Positions 1 to 10,073 of a stretch of DNA of 64,000 bases are shown one piece after another (within the stretch, counting starts at the first letter, position 1; each line of letters opens with the position of its first letter). The notes beneath the pieces are model-generated. The model did no database searches. It was not told where the DNA came from and worked only from the letters and a program-made list of their open reading frames with translations. A program made the position numbers and the translations under genes. Source of the stretch: Conoideocrella luteorostrata (taxonomy: Eukaryota; Ascomycota; Sordariomycetes; Hypocreales; Clavicipitaceae); assembly GCA_032433595.1 (NCBI GenBank), contig JASWJB010000091.1, forward strand, positions 62,001 through 126,000. The letters are read 5' to 3'.

Positions 1-720
1 GAATATAGCAAGTCAGTTGACGAGCTCGTTCAAAGGTTCAAATCTCGGGAGACGTACAGGCATCTGGTATCGCAGGTTAATCCAACGAGCTTATTGAAAC
101 GTTGAATGTCGGACGACGCTCAGGCTGCAAAAAGCATCGGTATTGCAAGTCAGTCGACGAGCTCGCTGAAAGGTCTCAATCTCGGAACATATAGGCGCTG
201 CAAGAGATATCTGGTATCGCAAGGCAGCTGATGAGCTCGTTGAAAGACTCCAATCCACGCAAGACGTACAGGCGTTTTCGAAGCGTTAACAGTCCGCCTG
301 ACGAGCTCGACGAAACAGCTCAAATCGCGCAAGACGTACCCTGCAAGAAGTATCAGATCCATCAGATCTCGCAAGTCAGTCAATCAGACGAGGTCGTTGA
401 AACGTTCGAATGTCGGACAATATATAGGCTGCAAGAAGCATCAGGTATTGCAAGTCAGTTGACGAGCTCGATAAAAGGTTCGAATGTCGGACGACGTACA
501 GGCGCTGCGGCAAGTCGATATGACGAAGACGTTAAAAGGACCCAAATTTTGGGAGACGCACAGGCATCTGATATCGCAGGGTCAATCTGACGAGGTTGTT
601 GAAACGTTCGAATGTCGGACGACGTAGAGGCCGGAATAAGCATCAGGTATTGCAATTTAGTCGACAAGCTCGATGGAAGGTTCGAATGTCGGACGACGTA
701 CAGGCGCTGCGGGAAGAATC
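1..720 (+). repeat. Degenerate tandem array, first copy (enters from the left edge)
   Basis: Tandem units of roughly 55-84 bp, most near 66 or 78 bp. Each contains the core GACGAGCTCGTTGAAAGG, then a CTCGGAAGACGTACAGG-like segment, a GCGCTGCAAGAAGCATC-like segment and GATATCGCAGGTCAATCT. In one frame the full unit reads as 26 residues of the form DELVEKAQISEDVQALQEAS followed by DIAGQS. The 66-bp form lacks exactly four codons (ALQE). Single-base indels between units now break the frame, so this copy is not a working gene. No known protein family is recognised. The array is cut by the window edge. Confidence 0.9.
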
Positions 721-1375
721 AGGTCTCGCAAATTAATCTGAAGACGATGAAGATGTTCAAGATACGATGATGGTGGTGACCACAGGTCAGGATTCTGGTG
801 AGGAAGACAGTCAGGAAGACTGTAACAATAGGAGCGGTCGGGAGAGGGGATAAGCCAACAATCGGAGGAGGGAAAAGTTACCTATTGATGATGATGCCTC
901 TGCTGCTGTTGATAATGCCGTTGCTGCTGAAGAGGAGGTTGATGCCCACGCAAGAAATGTCGCTGCTGCTGATGTTGGCCACAGGTTAGGATTACAGTCA
1001 CGAGAGTAGCGGTCGGGAAAGGGAAACTTAACTGACAATAATGATGATGCCGCCGATGATGATGATGCTGCTGATGCTGCTAAAAATGCCGCTGCTTCTG
1101 ATGATGCTGTTACTACTGATGATGATGATGCTGTTGCTGTTGCTGCTCATGATTATGGTCACAAGCCATAATTTCGGTCGGGAGAGTAGCGGTCGCGAGA
1201 GCAGCGGTCACGAGAGTAGCGGTTGGGAGGGGGAAAAGTCAGCTGATGATGATGATGATGATGATGATGTCGCTGCTGATGATGATAATGCCGCCGCTGC
1301 TGCTGACAATGAAGATGCCGCTGCTGCTGCTGATGATGCTGCTGACGCAAGAAGAGCAGCGCCCAGGGTGCAATA
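721..1375 (+). repeat. Acidic (Asp/Ala) trinucleotide region of module 1
   Basis: GATGATGCCGCTGCT-type trinucleotide runs interrupted by copies of a GTCGGGAGAGTAGCGGTCG-like spacer. It follows the array directly through an EDDEDVQDT-like junction. The + strand frame reads runs of D and A with a spacer of TGQDS...GHDSSGREG type, and ends at a conserved AAPxVQ motif followed by a stop (1371-1376). Long reading frames on the opposite strand here come from the simple sequence and are not credible genes. Confidence 0.85.
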
Positions 1376-2007
1376 ACGCAGGGCTTGCTCGGTCGGGGGA
1401 CCAGCGAGCGATACGGGGCTGGTAGGTGACACAAGAGTAACACAACAACACAGCAAAATAACCAGTGCATAAGATAAGATAACTCCTAGTAAATAAAATG
1501 CAGAAGAGTCCAGCACACAAAGTGGAATAAACAGCAGGGCGCAAAACTAAAGACAGAGTGCGCAATCTACGAAAAAAATGGTTGGTCAGGAATCCAGCGA
1601 TAGGACGCTTACAAGCAACAGTATCTTATAACACAACACAACAGCGATACCACCAGACAAGATCAGACCTATTGCACAAGATGCACAAAAGCCTAGCACA
1701 TGTAATTAAATAGAAAGCAAGGCGTCAAAGACAACGCCTGTCGTGCGATCGGCTAAAATGCGCGGCTTACACGCTAACAACCACAACTCGGCCGCCAGCG
1801 CTCCAACGGCACGAAACCTGGCTCAAAAGGCTCGCAATGAAGCCGCGCACACGATGAAGTGAAAGAAAAGCCGCTCCCGGCTCGCCCGGCAGCTCTGCGG
1901 CAGGCAGCTCACAAAATGCCGGCGGGATAGGTAGTTTTTCGCTCGAGTTGCAAGCGGAAAAGGGAGGGGACCGTGAGCAGGAAAAGGAGAGGACAGTGGG
2001 CTGTTTT
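1376..2007 (+). repeat. Tail of module 1 (165-170 bp units plus GC-rich terminal unit)
   Basis: Units rich in CACAACA and GATGCACAAAAGCC words recur at about 165-170 bp. The segment ends in the GC-rich terminal unit with GGCAGCTCTGCGGC and CACAAAATGCCGGCGGGAT. Closely similar tails end every other complete module in the window. No gene is supported. Confidence 0.85.
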
Positions 2008-2087
2008 CTTGAGACTAGGATGGAGACCTAACAGTGCTTACTCTAAGTAGAGAGCAAGAACCGTCAGAGACATAGTTTTAGTCTCAA
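2008..2087. repeat. Terminal hairpin of module 1
   Basis: An 80-bp imperfect palindrome. TTGAGACTA at the left pairs with TAGTCTCAA at the right, and inner segments (TTACTCTAAG...) also partly pair. It sits exactly between the tail and the next array. Its arms differ in sequence from the hairpins of other modules, yet pair within this copy. Confidence 0.75.
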
Positions 2088-2099
2088 TAAATAATAAAA

Positions 2100-4190
2100 A
2101 GGCTTATATCTGGAAAGACGTACAGGCATGTTTGAAGCGATATTGCAAGCAGCATCAGACACGCAGCTTTTCCGACGAACTCGACGAAAAGGCTCCAATC
2201 TCGCAAGACACGCAGGCTCCGCGAGAAGCATCGGATATCGCAGGGCAATCTGGCGAGCTCGTCAAAAAATTTAAATCTCGGAAGACGTCCAGGCGCTATC
2301 GAAGCATTAGACATTATAGGTCGATCTGATAAGCTCGTTGGAAGCCTCAAATCTCGGAACCTATGGGCGCTTTCGAAGCATGCATATCGCAAGTCGATCT
2401 GGGGAACTCGTTGACAGGGTTCAAATTTCGGGAGACATACCGATGCTGCAAGAAGCACTAGACATTAAAGGTTAATCTGTCTAGCTTGTTCAAAGGTTCA
2501 AATGTCGGAATACGCACAGGCTCGGCACAAGAAGCATCGGATATCGCAGGTCAATCCGACGAGCTCGTTGACAGGTTTAGGCGCTGCAAGAAGCATAAGA
2601 TCGCAGATCAATCTGACGAGCTCGTTGAAACGTTCAAATTTCGGAAGACGTACACTGCACAAAGTATCAGATATCGAAATTTGGTGGACAAACTCGTTCA
2701 AAGGTTCAGGAGCCGCGCGAAGCATCAGATCGCAGGTCAATCTGACGAGCTTGTTGAAAAGGTTCAAATCTTGGAAGACGTACGAGCATTTGATATGGCA
2801 GGTCGATATAACGAGCTTGTTCAAAGGTTCAATTATCGGAAGACGTACACTGCACAAAGCATTAGATATTAAAAGTCGGTTAACGAGCTCGTTAAAAAGT
2901 TCAAATGTCAGAAGATGTTAAGGTTTAAATCTCGGAAGACGTACAAAGCAAGAAGTATTAGATCGCAGGTTAATCTGACGAGCTCGTTGAAAGGTGTAAA
3001 TATTGGATAATGTATAGTCGTCCCAGAAACATGAAATTCATCAGATATCGTGAGGCAATTTGACCAAGACGATTTCTCTAATGATGGGATTGTTGGCCAC
3101 GATGTAATTCAGTCAGTTAACGAGCTCGTGAAATGGTACAGGCGCTGCAAGAAGCATTGGATAAAGACGGTTTGCTCGATGATGGGATTGTCGGCCGCGA
3201 TCTAATTCAGTCAGTCAACGAGGTCGTTGAAAGGCTCAAATTCTGGAACGTACCGGCTCTGCAAGAAGCATCGGATATCGCAGGTTAATCTGACGAGCTC
3301 GTTGAAAGGTTCGATTCCCGAAAGACGTACAGGCGCCATCGAAGCATTACATATCGCGGGTCGATCTGACGAGCTCGTTGAAAAGTTTAAAGCTTGGAAG
3401 ATGTATAATCTGCGAGGAGCTGGTTAAACGGTTTAAATATCAGAAGACGTATTGGCTACAAGGAACTTAATAAAAAGCCAAAATCTCGGAGGACGTAGAG
3501 GCTGCGACAAGCTGGTTGAACGTTTAATTCTCGGAAGACATGCAAGTTACAAGAGGCATTCGATATCCCAAGTCGATCTGACGAGTTCGCTGAAAAGGTT
3601 TAATTTCGAAACGTAAGGGCGCTGGAAGAGGCATCTGGTATCTTGAGTCAGCTAACGAGCTCGTTGAAAAGGCTGGAATCTCGGACGACGTACAGGCATC
3701 TGATATCGCAGGTTCATCAGACGAGCTTATTCAAAGGGTTAATTCTTGGAGACGGAGAGGCGCTATCGAAGCAGCAGACATGGTAGGTCAAGGATCAATT
3801 CTCGGAAGACGTACAGACATTTGATATCACAGGTTAATCTAATTAGCTCATTCAAAGACTCAATTTTCGGAAGACATACCGGCATCTGATCGCAGGTTAA
3901 TCTAATAAGGTCGTTCAGAGGTTGGATTCTCGGAAAACGTACACTATATGAAGCATCATATATCAAATGTCAATTAACGAGATTGTTCAAAGGTTCAGGC
4001 GCCGCACGAAGCATTAGATCGTAGGTCAATCTGACGAGCTCGTTGAAACGTTCGATTGTCGGATGTATAGGCTGCAAGAAGCATCAGATAACGTAAGTCA
4101 ATCTGAAGAGCTCGTTGAAAGGTTCAAATGTTGGATGATGTAGAAGCGTTCTAAGAAGCATCGGATCCATGTTATTTCGCAGGGCAATCT
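2100..4190 (+). repeat. Degenerate tandem array of module 2
   Basis: Roughly 2.1 kb of the same array units, with the core GACGAGCTCGTTGAAA. At 3063-3120 and 3165-3222, and partly at 4190-4240, a different conserved unit appears. It reads DDGIVGRDLIQSV-like in the same + frame as the flanking DELVE units. Local open stretches of 100-140 codons (e.g. 2486-2872) are remnants of the shared frame and do not form one continuous gene. Confidence 0.88.
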
Positions 4191-5120
4191 AACCAAGAAG
4201 AGTTCTTTCATGTTGGAGTTGTCGGCCGCGATCTAGTTCGGTCGGGAAGACGGTTATAATAGAAGCGGTTAGCAGAGGGGAAAAGTCGGCACTCAGGAGA
4301 GTGGAAAAGTTAGCACTCGGGAGGAGGGAAAAGTCAGCACTCACGAGAAGGAAGAGTCAGCTGATAATGATGATGACGCCACCACCCTGCTGCTGAGGAG
4401 GAAGCAGTCGCTGCTGCTGCTGCTACTGCTGCTGTCAGATCTTGGGAGAGGAGAAAATGAAGCACTTGGGAGAGGGAAAAGGTCAGCACTCACGAGAGGG
4501 AAGAGTCACCTGATGATGATGCTGCTGCCGACGATGCTGCTGCTGCTGCCGACGATGCTGCTGCTGCTGCCGCTGCCGCCGCCGCCGGTGATGATGGTGC
4601 CACTGATGATGCCGCCGCTGCTGCTGATAATGATGCTGCTATTGATGATGGCGACAGGCCACGATTCTGGTTACGATGGTAGCGGTCGATCGGGGGAAAA
4701 GTCAGATGATGATGCTGCTGCTGGTATTGATGATGGCCACAGGTTAGGATTTCTGGTCACCATAGTAGAGGTTGGGAGAGGGAAAAGTCACCTGACAATA
4801 ACAATGATGATGCCTCCGCTGCTGCTGCTGCTTCTGATGATGATGGTGATGCTGCTGACGATGATTAATACATGCTAGGATTCTGGTCACGAGTTAGCGG
4901 TCGGTCGGGGGGAAACGCCAGCTGCTGATGATGCCGCTGCTGATGCCGCTGCTAATGACGACGACGATGCTGATGCTGCTGATGATGGCCACAGGCCAAG
5001 ATTCTGGTCACGATAGTAGCGGTTGGTCGGGGGAAATGTCAGATGATGACGCCGCCGTTGTTGCTGATGCCGTTGCTGCTCATAATTATGATGCTGCCTA
5101 CGCAAGAACAGCAGCGCCCG
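4191..5120 (+). repeat. Acidic trinucleotide region of module 2
   Basis: Begins with the junction containing GGTCGGGAAGACGGTTATAA, then repeated CAGCACTCGGGAGAGGGAAA spacers (residues of the form STREREKSA) and GATGATGATGCTGCTGC runs. It ends at the RTAAPEVQ motif near 5104-5127, which here runs on without an immediate stop. Confidence 0.82.
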
Positions 5121-5770
5121 AGGTGCAAGAAAACCAGGGCTTGGTCGGGGGAGGTGGGCGGGGGCGTGTAGGTGGCACAAGAGTAGCACAACAGCACAGC
5201 AATAACCAGCGCACAAGATACGATAATTCCTGATGCAAAAGATGTAGAGAATCGCGGCGTATACAATGCAGGAAGAAGCAGTGCCCTAAATGTATTACTT
5301 GGTACGTAAACTGCCAAAACCCGCGCTTGGTGTTCGTCAGGCCAGCGATCAGGGGCTCGTAACCAGCACAACACAACACAATACAACACAACAACAATAC
5401 CGCGAGACAAGACAAAATCTAGTGCAAAAGGTGCACACGAGCCCAGTGCACAAGTTGCGATAGAAAATAGGGCATGGGACAAAGCACATGGCGTGCAATC
5501 GGCCAAAATGCGCGGCTCACCCGCCAACAGCCACAACTCGACGACCAGCGCTCAGAACACCACCAAACCTGGCGCAAAAGACTCGCAGACACGCAGCGCA
5601 CACGATGCAGGCAATGGCAGCGCGTACAATTGCGAAACGAGGCCTCCCGGCGCGCGCGGCCACTCTGCGGCGGGCAGCGCACAAAATGCCGGCTTTTCAA
5701 CTCGGGTTGTGAGCAGAAAGAGGACGAGACTGTGAGGCGGAAAAAGACGAAGACAGTGGGCCGTTTTCTT
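5121..5770 (+). repeat. Tail of module 2
   Basis: Same tail organisation as module 1. Units contain GCACAAGATACGATAATTCC-like and AAAGGTGCACACGAGCCCAG words. The GC-rich terminal unit has ACTCTGCGGCGGGCAGCGCA near 5660-5680. The complementary strand of these tails is rich in short hydrophobic reading frames, which is a property of the sequence rather than evidence of genes. Confidence 0.82.
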
Positions 5771-5843
5771 TTACTAGGATGGAGAACTTGCAGTCTTTAC
5801 TCTAAGCAGAGAGTAATTACTGCAAGTGACGTAGTCCTAGTAA
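5771..5843. repeat. Terminal hairpin of module 2
   Basis: 73-bp palindrome. TTACTAGGA at the left pairs with TCCTAGTAA at the right, and inner TTGCAGT/ACTGCAA segments also pair. It is the right-hand edge of repeat block 1. A remnant of a minus-strand gene begins within a few bases of its end. Confidence 0.78.
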
Positions 5844-5845
5844 TG

Positions 5846-6085
5846 CTACCATGCCAACCAGCAGGAGCTCCGGGACTGTTCTGGGGGACCTTTTACGACG
5901 CCATGGGGCAAGTCTCTGAGGAACAGAGGGAACTCGTTGAAGTTGCGAGGTTGGTTGGCATCTTCCCAGAGAATGGTTTCGAGGGTGACGACGGCCATGG
6001 GAACAGGCTTCCCGCCAGTGAGGGAAACGAGACGTTGAATTATCTCGGGGCCGTCACTCTGGGACTCTCGGCTGAAACCGAGCAA
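5846..6085 (-). pseudogene. Minus-strand gene remnant cut by repeat block 1
   Basis: A minus-strand open stretch of 79 codons with balanced, protein-like composition (for example EIIQRLVSLTGGKPVPMAVV and NFNEFPLFLRDLPHG). Its 3' end runs into the edge of the module 2 hairpin, where the reading continues only into repeat-derived residues. This suggests a gene whose end was lost when the repeat block arrived or expanded. I do not recognise the family. It could instead be a chance open frame. Confidence 0.35.
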
Positions 6086-6262
6086 TCATGTCCGCTGCAT
6101 AGAGAGCAGACCCTCGCCGGCGGTCACCCGGCCACTGATCTTCGTGAGAGCATGTTTGGCACAACACCGCGGTTTAAAAGCATGAATTGCTGATTGTTCT
6201 TGCTTAATTTGAAGATACTCAACAAAGTTGAAGCATCGCGAATGGACGTTGTTAAGATGCTG

Positions 6263-6430
6263 TTATTTTGCTGCGCTTTCGAGGCCGGCTTTCTTAGAGG
6301 TGGAAATGGAAGCGACATAGCCGGGTTGCCTTGCAGCTTGAACGTACGTAGTCGCAGAAGCGTAGAAATCAATGTAATCAGGCTCACCCTTCAGACCAGC
6401 CAATTTCGCCGCATTATGGTGACTGGCATA
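6263..6430 (-). pseudogene. Probable last exon of an unrecognised minus-strand gene
   Basis: The minus strand has a plausible acceptor (CAATTAG at about 6431-6437), then 55 codons and a TAA stop at 6263. The composition is typical of a real protein (GLKGEPDYIDFYASATTY). No family is recognised. No convincing upstream exon could be assembled, so it is called a remnant. It may belong to the same former gene as the piece at 5846-6085, but the stop at 6263 argues that they are separate or that the gene is rearranged. Confidence 0.35.
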
Positions 6431-6530
6431 CTAATTGACCATGCCTGGAAGTGGAAGAAACCAAACCTCGATCTATACGGTCAGATGAAAAGCATTATTA
6501 TTGAAGCTCACAGAGGTCGGGCATAGAAAG

Positions 6531-7560
6531 TCGTACCAAAACAGGCTGGTGATGGAACAAAGTTGTACTACTGAAACTAGTTTCCAACTCGAGACGTGGT
6601 GATATCACATATGAATGCACATAACCCAAAATTTGACTGTTGAGGCCGGACAGGACCTACAGTGGGGGTGCAATAATTTCCAACCTAGCTTGAGTACCGC
6701 AACTGACCTCTGGGAGGTTGGAAATTTATGCACACAGACTGTAGGTGTTTAGTTTCATGCCTTGCTTTTTTATCACACCTCGTCCGCTGGGCTCTTGTGC
6801 ATTTTTTGCACCAGATTTTGTTTTGGCTAAGTTGTACTTCCACCGCATTCGTCCTTATCCGCCCGCATTTGTCTGCATTCACCTCGCCACGCCGAAAGAA
6901 TGCCCACATTTGCCCCAGTCCTTGTGGCGACTTGATCAAAAGCAATTGTGCGAGGAAAATGAGACATGGCGTTGCTCGCCATTTCAGCTTTTTAGCCACG
7001 TCAGAGAGGACTAACCTATCCCGGTCGTCCACCAGTGAGATGCACGACGTGCTGACGCCTCTCGCTTAGCCTGTGCAAGGATGCGACTAATCCCGGCAGG
7101 TGTGATTTATTCTTCCAATGAATTATTAATTATTTCGCCTTATTGACTGCGTGCTTGCAGGAGGAAACAAAAGCATACATACACGCAGTTTTGCGATTCA
7201 CGCCGTGACTACACAAAGAGAAGGGTTATATATCTATCCATCCCTCTATCCCTTCATCCCTCCATGTTTTTAACAAAGTCTGGGCTTAATCCCTTGCATC
7301 CCCGTATACTCCGTACAAGGCGTACATAAATACTATTGGGCACCATCGTTTAAACTCTCTTCCTTAGACTTTTTAAATTACCTCAACGCCTTCATAGCAC
7401 CAGGGTCGTCAGCGGCGACGCTTAAGTGTTCTGATCCCAAGCTTTCTGGATAAGTAAATGATGGATTTTTACCCTATACAAGGCTAATGTGATTCCCACT
7501 TAGTACATACGCTTTACTCCCCACCTGACCAGGGTCCCAGACAAGGAAAAAGATTCGTCA
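6531..7560. other. Interval without a supported gene; holds an inverted tail fragment
   Basis: At about 6740-6835 there is a minus-orientation fragment of the module tail; the complementary strand carries the TGCACAAGAGCCCAGCG-type word. Around 7215-7270 there is a pyrimidine-rich stretch of CATCCCTCTATCCC type that may belong to the promoter of the gene at 7567. Nothing else was recognised. Confidence 0.5.
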
Positions 7561-7566
7561 TTCACC

Positions 7567-8004
7567 ATGGCGGCCAGCATCGACCGTGTGGATCCCGAGG
7601 CAGCGGTGGGTATTGCCGAACGGGACGATTCGTGCAGAACTACCGCGTACATTATTTTCCGCGCCATGGCTGCCGCCAACGAAACGCGCGCCAGTGGTAC
7701 TTTTGACGGAGAATTAGGAGAGGCAACTTTTGACAGCCTTGTTAGGCGTCTACGCTTGCTTGGTGCAAGTTGCGATAGCCTTCGCTTAACGTTGAACATC
7801 CGTGGAAGAACAGTGGAATCTTATGCGAAAGCTCCAGACGATTTTGTGCAGATCAAGGAGAGGTTTGTGATTATTCTGCGTGAAAACAACCAGAATTACT
7901 TTGGGGAGGACAGCTGGGTATATGTGCGACCTGTGGCTGGGACTGAGACTGAGACTGAGGCCGAGGCCGAGGCTGAGATTAAGATGGAGGATGATAGTGA
8001 ATAG
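7567..8004 (+). CDS. Hypothetical protein, 145 aa
   Basis: A single-exon reading frame. The start ATG lies in a good fungal context (CACCATGGCGG) and the stop is TAG at 8002-8004. The protein has an N-terminal half with helical, Arg/Leu-rich character (SLVRRLRLLGASCDSLRLTL) and a strand-like stretch (ERFVIILRENNQNYF). The C-terminal low-complexity tail of TETEAEAEAEI type is produced by a small GAGACTGAGGCC repeat. No signal peptide or membrane segment is seen. I do not recognise a family. The long complementary-strand frames over it depend on the same low-complexity sequence and are not preferred. Confidence 0.5.
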   Translation: MAASIDRVDPEAAVGIAERDDSCRTTAYIIFRAMAAANETRASGTFDGELGEATFDSLVRRLRLLGASCDSLRLTLNIRGRTVESYAKAPDDFVQIKERFVIILRENNQNYFGEDSWVYVRPVAGTETETEAEAEAEIKMEDDSE

Positions 8005-8125
8005 TTGGTTACCACGTCGAACAAGTGGGAACAGTGGCGAGAGCTTGTTAACTCGTGCATGGGTTGGATCTTGGACCGAAGACGCCAAGGTCTGCAGAGA
8101 ATGTTGCACAATTTCCAATTATTGC

Positions 8126-8184
8126 ACGATACTAGCTAATACGAGGCATCAGTCATTTCCGAAAGTGTTACTCTAATCTCAACA
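8126..8184 (+). repeat. Fragment of an LTR-like repeat (family B)
   Basis: ACTAGCTAATACGAGGCATC followed by TTCCGAAAGTG and CTAATCTCAACA matches the 3' part of the sequence at 57192-57335 and, inverted, at 61250-61432. It ends in CAACA as an LTR would. Only this end is recognisable here. Confidence 0.55.
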
Positions 8185-8324
8185 GTTGCAGAAGCATAAT
8201 GCACAATTTTCTACGTGGCTCTGACAATTAATTCTATCGAGCCGTTTGTTTTTCCTGAGAGTTACCGGTTGGTGGTGTGCCAAAGTGTGCGTTCGCTGTA
8301 GTCTCCAAGGAGGTCTGCACCCAC

Positions 8325-8665
8325 CTACTCTTTCACGGCGTACCCGACAACAACTACACCTTCGCAGCGCGTTTGAAATGACTCATCATTACCCTGAATG
8401 GTGATCAAGTCGCGGCATCCTGCAGCACTCGTTCTAGCGCTTCTGGTCTGCTGTCCACCGCTATCCCAGCACTGGTTCTGCCACAATCTGTCCAATAGGC
8501 GAACGATTTTAGTGCTTAGCGATATCTTCGTTAACCGCCGCCGCATGAAGGGGCTGAGCCGGTAGACACGGAGAACAAACGACAATAGTTTCCTGTGCAG
8601 ATATCGGTATTTTCTCATCATCTCTGGTCGGCGCACAGGCTGGAATGGCTCTGGTGAGTTCTACT
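8325..8665. other. Interval with no supported gene before the solo LTR
   Basis: Both strands have open stretches of about 60-100 codons, but none has a convincing start, splice signal or family resemblance. Nothing is called. Confidence 0.4.
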
Positions 8666-8670
8666 CTTAC

Positions 8671-8865
8671 TGTGGGTTGCACATGGTTATGCAACGATCT
8701 AGATCGTCGGCTTCAGATTGAATATATTAATAAGTCTCCGTCTATCTAAGAAGAAGAAAAACAAGTCAAGGTAGGAGGCTCGATATCGCCGTATAAATAT
8801 CGTGGCCTAAGGGTGACCACGTGACGTGCTCAGTGCTTCCTATTGTGCTTGGCGGGATTCCAACA
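8671..8865 (+). mobile_element. Solo LTR (family A), 195 bp, target duplication CTTAC
   Basis: Starts TGTGGGTTGCAC and ends GGATTCCAACA. It is bracketed by CTTAC at 8666-8670 and 8866-8870, the 5-bp duplication expected of an LTR retrotransposon. Near-copies lie at 16006-16195 (same strand), 22960-23148 (inverted) and, truncated, at 30927-30988. The internal TATAAATATCGTGGCC (about 8791-8806) looks like the LTR promoter. No internal retrotransposon region is present, so it is a solo LTR. Confidence 0.82.
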
Positions 8866-8949
8866 CTTACAGACAGTGGGATACCGTAGTATGCCAGGTG
8901 CGAGGTCGGTCACCGGCTCCAGACAGGAATTGCACGCTGGTATTTTTCA

Positions 8950-9352
8950 TGGCATCAAATCAAGGTACAGTTAGAAAGGTCCACGAACAGTTCCAAAATC
9001 TCATGACTAGCCGCGCAGCGATTCATGCTGAATGGCAGCCAGCCTGGCACTTTTACTATGGTAGAGCAAGAGACGCATGCACGGGCGAATCACCAATTTT
9101 TGGATGATTTGAACGGGGTACTGGTGCAGTAGGGCAACGGAAGCTGGCGTCTATTGTAGCAACTATCGGCGCTAAACTTTCGGTAGATTCTCTAGTACTG
9201 TATGACTGTCGATATCTTGGTCGTTTGTTGTCAAGAGTAGCTGCTGACGAGGCTGCTGACAACGCTGACAATGCTGACATTGCTGATAATGCTGATTCCA
9301 AAGCTGCTTATCAATTCGATGATTTTGAATGCATAGATAGAATTCATCTATA
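8950..9352 (+). pseudogene. Decayed plus-strand reading frame with Asp/Ala-rich end
   Basis: Two overlapping + frames have protein-like composition. One runs from the ATG at 8950 (ASNQGTVRKVHEQFQNLM) to a stop near 9105. A second runs to a TAA at 9350-9352 (QRKLASIVATIGAKLS, then RVAADEAADNADNADIADN). A frameshift near 9105 would link them. The acidic repeat end recalls, but does not match, the module acidic regions. No family is recognised, and it may be chance. Confidence 0.3.
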
Positions 9353-9359
9353 AGAAGAG

Positions 9360-10070
9360 GTCTACTTCCTCGTCAATTAGATAGAATACAAGGACAATTC
9401 CACTGCTTAGATCTTCCATAGCTGCTCACTTCGTGACATTTATTAATTATAACTTGCTTAAGATGCTACAGTAACTAGCTTTTTAAAGGAGTATGACTGA
9501 CGTGTTAGCTAGAATGATAGACACATGGCTCGGACCTCCGTTCATTTCAGGGAGTGAAGGTGAGAGGACCCTCAGAAGGGATCCCGGGAACGGGGTAATC
9601 CTTTTGCTCTAATGGCCGCCCTGTTTTGGAGTGCTCAGCTGAAATTCCCTTTTATGAACAGCATCCATCGCGCGGCACGGTGCAATTACTTCTGACGCCC
9701 ATCAAACTAACCGACAGAACTCCACAGGAAGATGGGCATCCCGATGTTTCGCTCCTGCAGGAACATACGTAAACAGCAAAAATAGGATTTGGGATGCCGG
9801 TGAACCTTGCGCAGGACCGCACTATAGTGGTGCTGTTGGAACCATCACATCTTGATACCTGATTCTGGCGGAGCGGCCACTGGTGAATAACTCCGCCTAG
9901 CGGGTGATAAGGTCGGGCCAGCATTGCCAGCCGAGTCGCAGTATGGGCCTATTGCAGAAGACTAGTACATTTGAACATTTTCGTTCAGCGCATTTAAATT
10001 ACCCGTGTAAATAAGTATATGGGCGGGTGAGCATCTGTTATAATCATATATACGTGCCACCCAAAACCAT
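9360..10070. other. Interval with no supported gene
   Basis: Mixed composition, with open stretches below 100 codons only. It is the downstream flank of the minus-strand regulator gene. Nothing is recognised. Confidence 0.5.
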
Positions 10071-10073
10071 CTT

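Noticed and set aside
1159..1565. Long minus-strand frames over the acidic region (His/Gln/Ser/Ala-rich)
   Set aside because: All frames of the GATGATGCCGCTGCT repeats stay open; the peptides are simple-sequence artefacts with no start context or domain.
1..5120. CRISPR-like array
   Set aside because: Units are contiguous and diverged, without identical repeats separated by unique spacers, and the genome is eukaryotic.
5474..6193. Plus-strand 239-codon frame
   Set aside because: Begins in the tail terminal unit, crosses the hairpin and continues antisense to a more protein-like minus-strand remnant; composition unlike a real protein.
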